Source: Thioclava dalianensis (GTDB taxonomy: Bacteria; Pseudomonadota; Alphaproteobacteria; Rhodobacterales; Rhodobacteraceae). Taken from it: a stretch of 64,000 bases of DNA. Made by a program: the position numbers and the translations under genes. How positions within the stretch are numbered: the first letter of the stretch is position 1; each line of letters opens with the position of its first letter. The notes below the pieces were generated by a model. The model was not told the DNA's origin and ran no database searches. It worked only from the letters and a program-made list of their open reading frames with translations. Of the stretch, positions 1 to 9,501 are shown in pieces. The stretch lies in NCBI RefSeq assembly GCF_000715505.1, contig NZ_JHEH01000012.1, forward strand, positions 1-64,000, in the 5' to 3' direction.

Positions 1-1
1 G

Positions 2-775
2 GGGCCCCGGCCGGTACCCAATGTGAAGAAGATCATAGCGATCGGGTCCGGCAAGGGCGGGGTCGGGAAATCCACGGTCTCGTCGAACCTCGCCGTGGCG
101 CTCGCGCGGGCGGGTAAAAAGGTGGGGCTGCTCGATGCTGATATATACGGTCCGTCCCAGCCGCGGATGATGGGGGCCAGCAAGCGGCCTGCCTCGCCCG
201 ATGGTCAGACGATCGAGCCCTTGCAGGCGCATGGCATCACCTTGATGTCGATCGGTCTGATGCTGAAAGAGGATGAGGCGGTGATCTGGCGCGGCCCGAT
301 GCTCATGGGCGCGCTGCAGCAGATGCTCTTTCAGGTGAAGTGGGATCTCTATGGTCCGCTTGATGTGCTGTTGATTGATCTGCCGCCCGGCACCGGGGAT
401 GTGCAGCTGTCGCTCTGTCAGAAAACGACGCTGGATGGGGCGATTGTGGTCTCGACGCCGCAGGATGTGGCGCTGCTCGATGCCAAGAAGGCAATTGATA
501 TGTTCCGCCGCCTCAAGGCGCCGGTGGTCGGGCTGATCGAGAATATGTCGACTTATATATGCCCCAACTGTGGTCATGAGGCGCATCTCTTCGGTCACGG
601 TGGTGTCGAGACGGAAGCCACGGCGCTGGGCTTGCCCTTCCTTGGCGCATTGCCGTTGGATCTTGAGGTGCGGCTGGCCGGGGATGCCGGGACGCCGATC
701 GCGGCGGGGGCGGGAGCGGCCTCGGACAGCTATGCAGCCCTTGCCCGGGCGCTGATCGCGCAGCAGGTCGTCTAA
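2..775 (+). CDS. mrp: Mrp/ApbC-family Fe-S cluster carrier ATPase (3' part, truncated by window edge)
   Basis: P-loop ATPase of the MinD/Mrp family that carries Fe-S clusters to apoproteins in the cytosol. Counting from the GTG at 23, the deviant Walker A GKGGVGKS is at residues 10-17 and the cluster-ligating CPNC motif at 180-183, both hallmarks of Mrp/ApbC. The reading frame stays open to the left edge of the window (GPRPVPN before the GTG). Full-length family members are about 350 residues, with an N-terminal DUF59/MIP18 domain, so I infer that the true start lies upstream and that this is the C-terminal 250-odd residues of a normal gene. A Rho-independent terminator follows the stop. Confidence 0.93.
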   Translation, partial: GPRPVPNVKKIIAIGSGKGGVGKSTVSSNLAVALARAGKKVGLLDADIYGPSQPRMMGASKRPASPDGQTIEPLQAHGITLMSIGLMLKEDEAVIWRGPMLMGALQQMLFQVKWDLYGPLDVLLIDLPPGTGDVQLSLCQKTTLDGAIVVSTPQDVALLDAKKAIDMFRRLKAPVVGLIENMSTYICPNCGHEAHLFGHGGVETEATALGLPFLGALPLDLEVRLAGDAGTPIAAGAGAASDSYAALARALIAQQVV

Positions 776-822
776 AGGGGGAAGGCCGCAAGCGCCGCCT
801 CGAAGTCAGATCACTCTTGAAG

Positions 823-844
823 GGCGCCCATCTGGGCGCCTTTT
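823..844 (+). terminator. Rho-independent terminator after mrp
   Basis: Perfect 7-bp stem GGCGCCC (823-829) with GGGCGCC (834-840), a 4-base loop, then TTTT. It lies 48 bases after the mrp stop and separates mrp from the division cluster. Confidence 0.85.
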
Positions 845-1057
845 GCGTATCACGGTCTCGGATCGGGAGTGCTACGGGATTTCATGGCACTCATCTATGG
901 GAATTGATGGGACACGCGTGCGTGATGGGGTGTGATGAAGGGAATCGGCGTAGATCCGCCCGATTCACGCGAAAAACACCCAATCTCGCGGAGAGTCACG
1001 TCCCCGAGAGCCCCTGAAACACGGCCTTCTGTTGCTTGGAAGTCGCAGGTTTCGCAC

Positions 1058-1119
1058 TGGGATGGGATTGTGCGGGAAGAATTTTGTGCCGGATCCTAGA
1101 AGTCGAAAAATACTATATA
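1058..1119 (+). promoter_or_regulatory. Candidate dcw promoter region with MraZ-type repeats
   Basis: TGGGA at 1063-1067 and CGGGA at 1073-1077 are separated by five bases, the 10-base period known for MraZ operators (TGGGN-N5 repeats). Another TGGGA lies at 1058-1062. About 35-40 bases further on is an AT-rich TACTATATAT (1111-1120) that could supply a -10; TTGTGC (1084-1089) is a poor -35 at a long spacing. If used, the mraZ leader would be about 380 bases. Only two repeats are in phase, so this is tentative. Confidence 0.35.
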
Positions 1120-1504
1120 TAGACAGAGATGGGTCGATTTATCCTATTGGTAGATGGATTTCGCTACAAGGTCTTGTTTGGTAGTGTTGATCCGCACAAC
1201 ATCTGGCCTGTTTTCCGGAACTTTTTTGTTGCTTCCCATAAAATACCATGGCATCCCTTGTTCATCGGAAGCGAATACAAACGAGGCAATAAGACCTCAC
1301 GGCGAAATGCAGGTTTCATACAGGCTCTCGCTTCACGAAAACAAAGAGATCCGGCGCGCGGGCGAGCAGACATCCCCCCAGGTGGCGCGCGTAGTCGGAC
1401 ATACCCAGAGATGGGACGAGGGCGACGGATTGGGCAGTGGCAGCAGCTCAGTCCGTCGTTTTCATTAACGGCCTTCGGGCCGGGGACAGGTTAGGAGCGC
1501 GCGC

Positions 1505-1999
1505 TTGGCGGGCATGTTCATAGGCGAATACACCTTCAAGGTGGACAGCAAGGGTCGCGTGTCGATTCCGGCCCTGTTTCGTCGTGAGCTGGAAGAGGGT
1601 GATCCCGAACGCCCCAATCAAGATCGTCCCCGCATGGTCATCGTCTACGGCTCCGACAAGCAAAAAATGCTTCAGGTATACACGCAGGCCGCCTTCGAGG
1701 CGCTGGCGGCGGATATTGCCGCAATGCCGCGCGGTTCCAAGAATCGCACCATCCTTCAACGCGCGATCCTGTCGAAATCGCATCCCACCGAAGTGGATCC
1801 CGACGGGCGCCTTGTGCTGCCCGCGACCCTGCGCACCAAGATCGAGCTTGATAACGAGGCGTATTTCTCGGGCGTCGGTGAGACCTTTGAGATCTGGAAG
1901 CCCGAGACATTCGAGGCGGCGGATGCCGCGAATGTCGAGCAGTGGATCGAAGAGCAAGGCGACGATTTCGATCCGCTCAGCCTATTGTCGACGGAGTGA
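1505..1999 (+). CDS. mraZ: Transcriptional regulator MraZ
   Basis: First gene of the division/cell-wall cluster. MraZ is a DNA-binding regulator of the dcw operon with two AbrB-like (SpoVT/MraZ) domains. The first begins at FIGEYTFKVDSKGRVSIP (near residue 5) and the second contains DPDGRLVLPATL (near residue 97), the paired D-x-x-GR signatures of the family. At 164 residues it is of normal length for alphaproteobacteria. I chose the TTG at 1505 because AGGAG (1493-1497) is seven bases upstream. The ATG at 1514 is the alternative and would put the ribosome site 16 bases away. rsmH starts 3 bases after the stop. Confidence 0.95.
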   Translation: MAGMFIGEYTFKVDSKGRVSIPALFRRELEEGDPERPNQDRPRMVIVYGSDKQKMLQVYTQAAFEALAADIAAMPRGSKNRTILQRAILSKSHPTEVDPDGRLVLPATLRTKIELDNEAYFSGVGETFEIWKPETFEAADAANVEQWIEEQGDDFDPLSLLSTE

Positions 2000-2002
2000 G
2001 CG

Positions 2003-3010
2003 ATGCCGGATCGGGACGCCCCTTCAGACGCCCCCCACGTCCCCGTACTTCTGCGGCCGCTTCTCAAAGCGGTCGCGCCTGTTTCTGGGCTTTGGCTTGA
2101 CGGTACTTTCGGGGCAGGGGGCTACACGCGCGGTCTGCTTGAGGCGGGCGCGGATCGTGTAATCGGCGTCGATCGCGATCCGGCCGTGTTCGAGATGGCG
2201 CAGGCGTGGCGCGATGGCTATGGCGACCGGCTCACGCTGGTTGAGGGCACATTTTCCGAGATGGACAGCTATAGCGAGGCGTTGCTTGACGGCATCGTGC
2301 TCGATCTGGGCGTCTCCTCGATGCAGCTCGATCAGGCGGAGCGCGGCTTTTCCTTCATGCGCGAGGGGCCGCTCGATATGCGGATGTCGCAAGAGGGCGC
2401 TTCGGCCGCTGATATCGTCAATGAGCGCGACGAGGCCGAGATCGCCGATATTCTCTATCAATATGGCGAGGAGCGGGCCTCGCGCCGGATCGCCAAGGCC
2501 ATCGTCTCCGCGCGCGAGAAAGCGCCGTTCGAGACGACCTTGCAGCTTGTGAAGGTGATCGAGAGCTGTCTGCCGCGCCAGAAACCCGGCCAGAGCCACC
2601 CAGCCACGCGGTCTTTCCAGGGGCTGCGGATCGCGGTGAATGACGAATTTGGCCAGCTGATCGCAGGGCTTGAGGCGGCGGAACGTGCGCTCAAACCGGG
2701 CGGGCTGCTGGCCGTGGTGAGCTTTCACTCGCTTGAGGATCGCGTGGTCAAGCGGTTCATGGCGGCGCGCGCCTCGACGGGTGGCGGCGGTTCGCGCCAC
2801 GCGCCGATTCAAGAAACCCGCACGCCCGCGTTTGAGCTGGTCGTGAAGGGCGATGGCCCGGATGCGGAAGAGTTGGAGATCAACCCCCGTGCGCGTTCGG
2901 CCCGGTTGCGCGTGGCGCGCCGGACCACGCAGCCGGCCGAGGCCACCGACCGCACGCAGCTCGGCCTTCCGGGGCTTGTGGTCGGACAGAAGAAGGGGAA
3001 ACGCCGGTGA
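2003..3010 (+). CDS. rsmH: 16S rRNA m4C1402 methyltransferase RsmH
   Basis: SAM-dependent methyltransferase (formerly MraW) that N4-methylates C1402 of 16S rRNA. Seen: the N-terminal HVPVLL, the glycine-rich SAM loop [22 protein letters not shown], the conserved [11 protein letters not shown] and RGFSF segments, and [13 protein letters not shown] towards the C-terminus. 335 residues, as expected. Second gene of the cluster; its TGA overlaps the GTG of ftsL (GTGA). Acts on the ribosome rather than the wall, but always travels with mraZ and ftsL. Confidence 0.97.
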   Translation: MPDRDAPSDAPHVPVLLRPLLKAVAPVSGLWLDGTFGAGGYTRGLLEAGADRVIGVDRDPAVFEMAQAWRDGYGDRLTLVEGTFSEMDSYSEALLDGIVLDLGVSSMQLDQAERGFSFMREGPLDMRMSQEGASAADIVNERDEAEIADILYQYGEERASRRIAKAIVSAREKAPFETTLQLVKVIESCLPRQKPGQSHPATRSFQGLRIAVNDEFGQLIAGLEAAERALKPGGLLAVVSFHSLEDRVVKRFMAARASTGGGGSRHAPIQETRTPAFELVVKGDGPDAEELEINPRARSARLRVARRTTQPAEATDRTQLGLPGLVVGQKKGKRR

Positions 3011-3348
3011 GAATGTTTGCCTATCTTGCCACTGCGATCGGTGTGCTCGCGCTCGCTTTCTGGGCCTATCACGTCAATTACGACACGCAGGATCGGGTGG
3101 ATACGCTGCGCGATCTCAACCGCGAGATCTCTTCGCTCAATGAGGGGCTGTCGGTGCTCAACGCCGAATGGGCTTATCTCAACCGCCCCAAACGGTTGCG
3201 CGAGCTTGTTAATCTCAATTTCGGGGCATTGCAGCTGTTGCCGATGACGCCCGAGCAATTCGGTTCGGTCGGGCAGATCGCCTATCCGACCCCGAAGGTT
3301 GATGAGCTTGGCGCGCCGGTCGATGTCAGCTCGCAGGAGGATCGCTGA
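3007..3348 (+). CDS. ftsL: Cell division protein FtsL
   Basis: Small bitopic divisome protein, 113 residues. One hydrophobic segment (about residues 4-21, [18 protein letters not shown]) is followed by a periplasmic leucine-rich coiled coil ([20 protein letters not shown]). FtsL bridges FtsB/FtsQ and the FtsW-FtsI synthase. The GTG at 3007 overlaps the rsmH stop; the ATG at 3013 is possible and costs two residues. The stop overlaps the ftsI start (TGATG). Sequence is poorly conserved in this family; the call rests on size, topology and position between rsmH and ftsI. Confidence 0.92.
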   Translation: MRMFAYLATAIGVLALAFWAYHVNYDTQDRVDTLRDLNREISSLNEGLSVLNAEWAYLNRPKRLRELVNLNFGALQLLPMTPEQFGSVGQIAYPTPKVDELGAPVDVSSQEDR

Positions 3349-5180
3349 TGCGTACCCCGCTTCGTCCGCTTGCCCGCATTTTGAAAGCCCGTGAACGCGG
3401 CGAGAACCCCGATGCAATCGAGCGCGAGAACCGTCGTTTGCGCGGCGAGGCCTCGCGCGATCACGCCCGCCAGCGCGCCGAGGGGCGTTTGTTGGTCATG
3501 TCGGTGCTGTTTCTCGCAGCCTTCATGACGGTCGGCCTGCGGATGGGCTCTTTCGCCGCCGCCCGTCCCGAAGAGCCGCAGACGGATGGCGCAGCGCCGG
3601 TGATCTATTCGCAGCGCGCCGATATCGTCGATGACAAGGGGCGGGTGCTGGCCACCAACCTGTTGACCCATGCGCTTTACGCCCAGCCGCCGCTGATGAT
3701 CGATCCGGTCGGGACGGTGGATAAGCTGGTCAAGATCTTCCCCGATCTCGATCGCGACCGTCTGATCAAGGATTTCACCGGCGGGCGCAAATTCGTCTGG
3801 ATCAAGAAGCGCATCAGCCCCGAGCAGATGCAGGCCGTGCATGATATCGGCGATCCGGGGCTGCTTTTTGGTCCGCGCGAGATGCGTCTTTATCCCAATG
3901 GTCACCTTGCCGCCCATGTGCTGGGCGGGGCGCGCTACGGCACGGAAGGGGTGAACTCGGCAGAGATTCTCGGCGTTGCGGGCATTGAGAAGGAATATGA
4001 CAAATGGCTGCGCGATCCGGCCAATGACGGCAAGCCGCTCAAGCTGTCGCTGGATCTCACGGTTCAGGCCGCGATGGAGGATGTGCTCGCGGGCGGCATG
4101 AAGCTGATGAATGCCAAGGGCGCAACGGCAGTTCTGATGCGGGTCAAGACGGGCGAGATCGTCTCGATGGCAAGCCTGCCTGATTTTGACCCCAACGACC
4201 GGCCCGCGCCGCTTCTCAAAGGCGATCCGTCGGACAGCCCGCTGTTCAACCGCGCCGTGCAGGGGATGTATGAGCTGGGCTCGACCTTCAAGATCTTCGC
4301 GGTGAGCCAGGCGCTGCAAATGGGCCTTGTGACGCCCGATACGCAGATCGACACGCAGCCCTTCCGCTTTGGGGGCTTCACGATCCACGATTTCCACAAT
4401 TACGGCAAAACGCTCTCGGTCACCAATATCATCGTGCATAGCTCGAATATCGGGACGGCGCGGATCGTGCAGAAGATTGGCCCCGAGGCGCAACGCGAAT
4501 TTTTGGGTAAGCTCGGTCTGCTGGAGCCGACCCCGGTGGAGCTGATCGAAGCGCCGACCGGGCGTCCGATCCTGCCCAAGCCGTGGTCGGAAATGGCCTC
4601 GATGACGATCGGTTACGGTCACGGTCTTGCCGACAGCCCGCTGCATCTGGCTGCGGCCTATGCGACGATGGCCAATGACGGGCGGCGGGTGCTGCCGACG
4701 CTGATCGCGCAGGGTGGGCCGCGCAGGCCCGTTAAACAGGAATATGGCGCCCCCGAGGGGGCACAGGTGATCCGGCCCGATGTGGCCCGGAAGGTGTTGG
4801 CGATGATGCGCGCGGTGGTCACGCGCGGCACCGCCAGCTATGGCAATGTCGAGGGCTATCAGGTGGCCGCCAAGACCGGCACGGCTGACAAGCCCAATCC
4901 GCAGGGCGGCTATTACGACAAAAAGGTGATCTCGACCTTCGCGGGGATTTTTCCGGTCACCAATCCTCAATATGTGCTGATCCTGACCCTCGATGAGCCG
5001 AGCGATACATCGGGTAAAATCCCGCGCCGGACAGCGGGCTGGACGGCTGTGCCTGTGGCGGCCGAGGCGATCCGGCGCGTCGCTCCTCTGTTGGGGCTGC
5101 GCCCCGAGGCCAAGACCCCCGATGTGCTCGACGGTATCCAGCTTGTGAAGTCGAGCGGTGATGGCAAGGATGACGAATAG
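3348..5180 (+). CDS. ftsI: Division-specific transpeptidase FtsI (PBP3)
   Basis: Class B penicillin-binding protein that crosslinks septal peptidoglycan with FtsW. Cytoplasmic N-terminus rich in Arg/Glu, one membrane anchor (about 47-70), a pedestal domain from about 85, and the transpeptidase domain with all three active-site motifs: STFK (312-315, nucleophile Ser312), SSN (365-367) and KTG (509-511). 610 residues is typical for the family. Starts on the ftsL stop (TGATG), so translation is probably coupled. A 107-base gap with a promoter-like sequence follows before murE. Confidence 0.97.
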   Translation: MRTPLRPLARILKARERGENPDAIERENRRLRGEASRDHARQRAEGRLLVMSVLFLAAFMTVGLRMGSFAAARPEEPQTDGAAPVIYSQRADIVDDKGRVLATNLLTHALYAQPPLMIDPVGTVDKLVKIFPDLDRDRLIKDFTGGRKFVWIKKRISPEQMQAVHDIGDPGLLFGPREMRLYPNGHLAAHVLGGARYGTEGVNSAEILGVAGIEKEYDKWLRDPANDGKPLKLSLDLTVQAAMEDVLAGGMKLMNAKGATAVLMRVKTGEIVSMASLPDFDPNDRPAPLLKGDPSDSPLFNRAVQGMYELGSTFKIFAVSQALQMGLVTPDTQIDTQPFRFGGFTIHDFHNYGKTLSVTNIIVHSSNIGTARIVQKIGPEAQREFLGKLGLLEPTPVELIEAPTGRPILPKPWSEMASMTIGYGHGLADSPLHLAAAYATMANDGRRVLPTLIAQGGPRRPVKQEYGAPEGAQVIRPDVARKVLAMMRAVVTRGTASYGNVEGYQVAAKTGTADKPNPQGGYYDKKVISTFAGIFPVTNPQYVLILTLDEPSDTSGKIPRRTAGWTAVPVAAEAIRRVAPLLGLRPEAKTPDVLDGIQLVKSSGDGKDDE

Positions 5181-5229
5181 GCGTTGAGTTCGATCCCGCT
5201 TATCGGCGCGGATCCGCCCGCGCCGCGCC

Positions 5230-5258
5230 TTGACCTTGGCAGGGCGGGCCATGATAAG
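5230..5258 (+). promoter_or_regulatory. Candidate internal promoter before murE
   Basis: TTGACC (5230-5235), 17 bases, GATAAG (5253-5258): five of six matches at -35 and four of six at -10 to the housekeeping sigma consensus, in one of the few real gaps of the cluster. Predicted start about 22 bases before murE. Not verified. Confidence 0.4.
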
Positions 5259-5287
5259 AACGCCGAACTGAGCGAAGGACGGGTGAG

Positions 5288-6769
5288 ATGGCCGCAGGCA
5301 CCAAGATGCTGAGCGAATTGGGGCTGACGCCACTGGGCGGGCCGGACCGGGCGGTATCGGGCCTTTCGGTCGACAGTCGGCTGGTCAAGCCGGGTCATCT
5401 GTTCGCAGCGCTCCCCGGATCTAAGATACATGGCGCGGAGTTCGTGCCCTATGCGTTGCGCATGGGGGCGGCTGCGGTTCTGACCGATCGCGCGGGCGAG
5501 GCGGTGGCGCGCGCGGCTCTTGAGGGCACGGATGTGGCCCTCGTGATCACACAAGATCCGCGTCAGGCGCTGGCCTTTGCCGCAGCGCTCTGGTTTGGTC
5601 GTCAGCCCGAGACCGTGGTCGCGGTGACCGGCACCAACGGCAAGACCTCGGTTGCCAGTTTTACCCGCCAGATCTGGCACTTGCTGGGGCTAGAGGCGTG
5701 CAATATCGGCACGACGGGTGTCGAGGGCAGCTACACCGCGCCCTCACCGCATACCACGCCCGAGCCGATCACATTGCACCGGCTTCTGGCGGATATGGCG
5801 GGCGTGGGCGTGACCCATGCGGCGATGGAGGCCAGCTCGCACGGGCTGGAACAGCGCAGGCTTGATGGGGTGACGCTGAGCGCCGCCGCCTTCACCAATT
5901 TCACGCAAGATCATCTCGATTACCACGAGAGCTTCGAGGCCTATTTCGCGGCGAAAGCGGGCCTGTTCACCCGTGTACTGCCCGAGGATGGCGCGGCGGT
6001 TATCAATCTCGATGATCCCAAGGGCGCTGAGCTTGCCAAGTTTATCACCGCACGCGGGCAGGAGCTGATCGGAATCGGCAGCACGGATGCGTGCGAAATG
6101 CAGATCCTCGGCCAGCGCTACGATGCGACGGGGCAGGATGTGCGCTTTGCCTGGCAGGGCTGGACGCAGATGACCCGGCTGCCGCTGATTGGCGGGTTTC
6201 AGGCGATGAACGTGCTGTCAGCGGCGGCGCTGGCAATTGCCTGCGGTGCCGAGGCCGAGGAGGTGTTTGCGACCTTGCCGCGGCTGAGCACGGTGCGCGG
6301 GCGGATGCAGCTTGCCGCGACCCGTGAGACCGGGGCGACGGTGTTTGTCGATTTTGCCCATACGCCCGATGCGGTGAAGACCGCGCTGAGCGCGCTGCGC
6401 CCGCATGTGATGGGCCGTCTGATCGCAATCGTCGGGGCGGGCGGGGACCGCGATGCGACCAAGCGCCCGCTGATGGGCGAGGCGGCGGCCACCCATGCGG
6501 ATCTGGTGATCGTGACCGATGACAATCCGCGCTCGGAAGACCCATCGAGCATTCGCGCCTCGGTGATGCTGGGCGCGCCCAATGCGATGGAGGTGGGCGA
6601 CCGCGCCGAGGCGATCTTGCGCGGCGTCGATGCGCTTGGGCCGGGGGACGCGCTGTTGGTGATGGGCAAGGGCCATGAGAGCGGGCAGGTGATCGGCTCG
6701 GACACCTATCCGTTCGATGATGCCGAACAGGCAAGCCTTGCGGTTGCCGCGTTGGATGGGAAAATCTGA
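5288..6769 (+). CDS. murE: UDP-MurNAc-L-Ala-D-Glu:meso-diaminopimelate ligase MurE
   Basis: Cytosolic ATP-dependent ligase adding the third residue of the peptidoglycan stem peptide. Mur-ligase N-terminal domain (about 25-95), P-loop GTNGKTS (115-121) in the central domain, and the C-terminal ligase domain with DNPR at about 412-415, the motif that marks meso-diaminopimelate rather than lysine specificity. 493 residues, normal. Its TGA overlaps the murF ATG (TGATG). Confidence 0.97.
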   Translation: MAAGTKMLSELGLTPLGGPDRAVSGLSVDSRLVKPGHLFAALPGSKIHGAEFVPYALRMGAAAVLTDRAGEAVARAALEGTDVALVITQDPRQALAFAAALWFGRQPETVVAVTGTNGKTSVASFTRQIWHLLGLEACNIGTTGVEGSYTAPSPHTTPEPITLHRLLADMAGVGVTHAAMEASSHGLEQRRLDGVTLSAAAFTNFTQDHLDYHESFEAYFAAKAGLFTRVLPEDGAAVINLDDPKGAELAKFITARGQELIGIGSTDACEMQILGQRYDATGQDVRFAWQGWTQMTRLPLIGGFQAMNVLSAAALAIACGAEAEEVFATLPRLSTVRGRMQLAATRETGATVFVDFAHTPDAVKTALSALRPHVMGRLIAIVGAGGDRDATKRPLMGEAAATHADLVIVTDDNPRSEDPSSIRASVMLGAPNAMEVGDRAEAILRGVDALGPGDALLVMGKGHESGQVIGSDTYPFDDAEQASLAVAALDGKI

Positions 6770-8217
6770 TGACAGTGCTCTGGACCTCTGCTGACGCGGC
6801 CCGTGCAACCGGTGGGGATGCGACGCAGCCCTTTGAGGCAAGCGGTATCTCGATCGATACTCGCACGCTGCGGCCCGGTGATCTCTTCGTGGCGCTGACA
6901 GATGCGCGCGACGGCCATGATTTCGTGCGTCAGGCGCTCGACAAGGGAGCGGCGGGTGCCTTGGTTGCGCGCGTCCCCGAGGGCTGCAGCAAGGCCGATC
7001 CGCTTTTGGTCGTGGGCGATGTGCTCTGCGCGCTTGAGGATCTGGGACGGGCGGGGCGTGCGCGCTCGCGGGCCCGGGTGCTTGCGATCACCGGCTCGGT
7101 CGGCAAAACCTCGAGCAAGGAGATGCTGCGCGCGGTGCTCTCCGCGCATGGCTCGGTCCATGCCGCCGAGGCGAGTTTCAACAATCACTGGGGGGTGCCC
7201 GTCACGCTGGCGCGGTTGCCCGAAGACGCCGATTTCGCGGTGATCGAGATCGGGATGAGCCATCCCGGCGAGATCTCTCCGTTGGCCCGTCTGGCCCGTC
7301 CCCATGCGGCGCTGATCACGACGGTGGCCGCCGCCCATCTTGAGGCTTTTGACGATCTGTCGGGCATCGCCCGCGAGAAGGGGGCGATTTTCGACGGGCT
7401 GGAGCCGGGCGGAATAGCTGTGATCCCGACTGGGCTTGAAGTGACCCCGATCTTGCAAGAAGCCGCTGCGAAGGCCGCTCAGGTTGTGACATTCGGCCCG
7501 GCCAAGGGGTCGGATTATCATCTGCTTGATGCGCGGATCGCGGGGGATGCCACGGTCGTGCAAGCAGAGCATGCGGGCAGCGCGATGCTGTTCAAGGTGA
7601 TGACACCGGGCAAGCATTTCGCCACCAATGCCTTGGGCGTGCTGGCGCTGGCCGAGGCCGCGGGCTGTGATGCGACGGTCGCGGCGATGGATCTTGGCGC
7701 ATGGGAGCCGCCTGCGGGGCGTGGTCAGCGTCAGCGGATCTACATGGATGTGGTCGATGAGGGCGAGAGTTTCGATCTTTTTGATGATGCGTTCAACGCC
7801 AACCCCGCCTCTATGACGGCTGCGCTCGAGGTGCTCGCCGGGGCCGCGCCACGCGATGGGGTGGGGCGTCACGCCAAAGGCCGCCGGGTCGCTATTCTGG
7901 GCGATATGCTGGAGCTGGGTGCGGATGAGAACGCGCTGCATGCCGCTTTGGCCAGCCTGCCTGCCATGGAGAAGATCGACATGGTGCATCTCGCGGGGCC
8001 ACGCATGGCCCAACTGCGCGATGCCTTGCCGCGCACCAAGCGAGGCGAATATTTCACGACGGCCGAGAAACTTGCCGAACGGGCGCGCCATCTCGTCGAT
8101 CCCGGCGATGTGGTGATGGTGAAGGGCTCGAAAGGCTCAAAGGTAAGCCTCGTGGTTGCCGCACTCTTGAAGCTGCGCCAGCCCGGCGCGTCCGAGGCGC
8201 ATAAGGGAAAAGACTAA
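6769..8217 (+). CDS. murF: UDP-MurNAc-tripeptide:D-alanyl-D-alanine ligase MurF
   Basis: Adds D-Ala-D-Ala to UDP-MurNAc-tripeptide, the last cytosolic peptide step. Mur-ligase fold: N-terminal substrate domain with [16 protein letters not shown]-loop [10 protein letters not shown] (about 108-117), [10 protein letters not shown] and [10 protein letters not shown] of the central domain, and FNANPASM plus GDMLELG in the C-terminal domain. 482 residues. Coupled at both ends: TGATG with murE and TAATG with mraY. Confidence 0.97.
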   Translation: MTVLWTSADAARATGGDATQPFEASGISIDTRTLRPGDLFVALTDARDGHDFVRQALDKGAAGALVARVPEGCSKADPLLVVGDVLCALEDLGRAGRARSRARVLAITGSVGKTSSKEMLRAVLSAHGSVHAAEASFNNHWGVPVTLARLPEDADFAVIEIGMSHPGEISPLARLARPHAALITTVAAAHLEAFDDLSGIAREKGAIFDGLEPGGIAVIPTGLEVTPILQEAAAKAAQVVTFGPAKGSDYHLLDARIAGDATVVQAEHAGSAMLFKVMTPGKHFATNALGVLALAEAAGCDATVAAMDLGAWEPPAGRGQRQRIYMDVVDEGESFDLFDDAFNANPASMTAALEVLAGAAPRDGVGRHAKGRRVAILGDMLELGADENALHAALASLPAMEKIDMVHLAGPRMAQLRDALPRTKRGEYFTTAEKLAERARHLVDPGDVVMVKGSKGSKVSLVVAALLKLRQPGASEAHKGKD

Positions 8218-9299
8218 TGCTTTACTGGCTCACGGATCTCTCTGATGGCGGCGGCGTGTTCAACCTGTTTCGCTACATCACCTTTCGCGCGGGCGGGGCG
8301 TTCTTTACCGCTTTGCTCTTCGGCTTTCTCTTTGGCCCGTGGTTCATCCGCACGCTGAGGATGCGTCAGGGCAAGGGGCAGCCGATCCGCGATGACGGCC
8401 CTGCGGGCCATATCGCCAAGGCCGGAACGCCTACGATGGGCGGGCTTTTGATCCTCGCGGCGCTGCTGGTCTCGACGTTGCTCTGGGCGCGGCTGAGCAA
8501 TGGTTATATCTGGGTCGTCCTTGCTGTGACCTACGGCTATGCCGCAATCGGGTTCGCCGATGATTACGCCAAGGTGTCCAAGCAAAACACCAAGGGCGTG
8601 AGCGGGCGGATGCGGCTGGGCCTTGGGTTCTTGTTGGCCTGTCTGGCGGCCATTGCGACTTGGTATCTGCACCCGTCAGAGCTTGCAGGTCACGTCGAAA
8701 TCCCGTTTGTCAAAAGCGTCGTGCTCAATCTGGGCTATTTCTACATCCCCTTCGCGATGTTCGTGATCGTGGGCTCTGCCAATGCGGTGAACCTGACCGA
8801 CGGGCTTGATGGGCTTGCGATCATGCCGGTGATGATTGCTGCCGGGACGCTGGGCGCGATTGCCTATGTCGTGGGCCGCACCGACTTCACCGAATATCTG
8901 GGCGTGCAATTCGTGCCGGGCACGGGCGAGCTTGCGATCTTTGCCGCCGCGCTGATCGGGGGCGGGCTTGGCTTTTTGTGGTATAACGCGCCGCCAGCTG
9001 CGGTTTTCATGGGCGATACGGGCTCTTTGGCACTGGGCGGCGCGCTTGGCGCGATTGCCGTGTGCACGCAGCACGAGATCGTTCTTGGCATCGTGGGCGG
9101 TCTGTTCGTCGTCGAGGCGCTCAGCGTCATCATTCAGGTGGCCTATTTCAAGCGCACCGGAAAGCGGGTCTTCCTGATGGCGCCGATCCACCATCACTTT
9201 GAAAAGAAGGGCTGGTCGGAGCCGCAGATCGTGATCCGGTTCTGGATTATTTCGCTGATTCTCGCGCTGATCGGTCTGGCCACGCTCAAGATCCGCTGA
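8217..9299 (+). CDS. mraY: Phospho-MurNAc-pentapeptide transferase MraY
   Basis: Polytopic inner-membrane enzyme that transfers phospho-MurNAc-pentapeptide to undecaprenyl phosphate, making lipid I. About ten membrane segments. Conserved catalytic elements are visible: TPTMGG (71-76), DDYAK with Asp115/Asp116, NLTDGLDG (192-199), FMGDTGS (264-270) and the [11 protein letters not shown] loop (325-335). 360 residues, as usual. ATG sits on the murF stop. The next gene is 200 bases away and is not a mur gene. Confidence 0.97.
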   Translation: MLYWLTDLSDGGGVFNLFRYITFRAGGAFFTALLFGFLFGPWFIRTLRMRQGKGQPIRDDGPAGHIAKAGTPTMGGLLILAALLVSTLLWARLSNGYIWVVLAVTYGYAAIGFADDYAKVSKQNTKGVSGRMRLGLGFLLACLAAIATWYLHPSELAGHVEIPFVKSVVLNLGYFYIPFAMFVIVGSANAVNLTDGLDGLAIMPVMIAAGTLGAIAYVVGRTDFTEYLGVQFVPGTGELAIFAAALIGGGLGFLWYNAPPAAVFMGDTGSLALGGALGAIAVCTQHEIVLGIVGGLFVVEALSVIIQVAYFKRTGKRVFLMAPIHHHFEKKGWSEPQIVIRFWIISLILALIGLATLKIR

Positions 9300-9311
9300 G
9301 CTTTGAATGTC

Positions 9312-9350
9312 GCGCGCCCGCAGCCTCACATCTTAGACCCACGGGCGCGC
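9312..9350 (+). terminator. Inverted repeat after mraY (possible weak terminator)
   Basis: Perfect 9-bp inverted repeat GCGCGCCCG (9312-9320) and CGGGCGCGC (9342-9350) with a 21-base loop, 12 bases after mraY. There is no T-run after it, so factor-independent termination is doubtful; it may be an mRNA 3' stabiliser. Confidence 0.35.
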
Positions 9351-9396
9351 AAACTCCTAGGCTAGGTCTTTGGTTCCAAATAATTTTTCCGCTTTC

Positions 9397-9439
9397 GTTC
9401 ACATTTATTTGAGTGAACTTTTGGCACTCACATCCCGTT
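9397..9439 (+). promoter_or_regulatory. Promoter region of the secreted-protein gene, with dyad
   Basis: Inverted repeat GTTCAC (9397-9402) and GTGAAC (9413-9418). TGAAC (9414-9418) followed after 17 bases by CGTT (9436-9439) is one mismatch from the GGAAC-N16/17-CGTT pattern of the alphaproteobacterial general-stress sigma factor EcfG. The surrounding DNA is AT-rich. Assignment to any sigma factor is inference. Confidence 0.3.
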
Positions 9440-9501
9440 TACCTCCCGAGACGCAACGCAGCTCAAGAAGAGCCGCAACGCAATTTTTTTTGGAGGACGC
9501 T

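Larger units (their letters stand above)
776..1504 (+). other. Long intergenic region/leader before mraZ
   Basis: About 730 bases without a convincing gene. It starts with the mrp terminator. From roughly 1080 to 1330 the DNA is visibly more AT-rich than its surroundings. The only ORF of any size (1129-1494) has no family resemblance, no ribosome site and unlike-coding composition, so I do not call it. A small UUCG-type hairpin (stem CGGCC/GGCCG, 1469-1482) lies just before the mraZ ribosome site AGGAG (1493-1497). No rnpB-like or tRNA-like sequence was recognised. Confidence 0.6.

Noticed and set aside
1129-1494. 121-codon frame in the mraZ leader
   Set aside because: No ribosome site, no recognisable family, lies in an AT-rich non-coding stretch and abuts the mraZ ribosome site.
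776-1504. RNase P RNA or another structured RNA gene before mraZ
   Set aside because: The conserved RNase P core (GAGGAAAGTCC and ACAGAA blocks) is not present.
3282-5333. 683-codon open frame on the minus strand across ftsI
   Set aside because: Antisense shadow of a GC-rich gene; the product is Arg/His-rich with no family resemblance, and ftsI on the other strand is certain.
9397-9418. LexA box before the secreted-protein gene (GTTC ... GAAC)
   Set aside because: It is an inverted, not direct, repeat with a 14-base spacer; the group's LexA consensus is GTTC-N7-GTTC.
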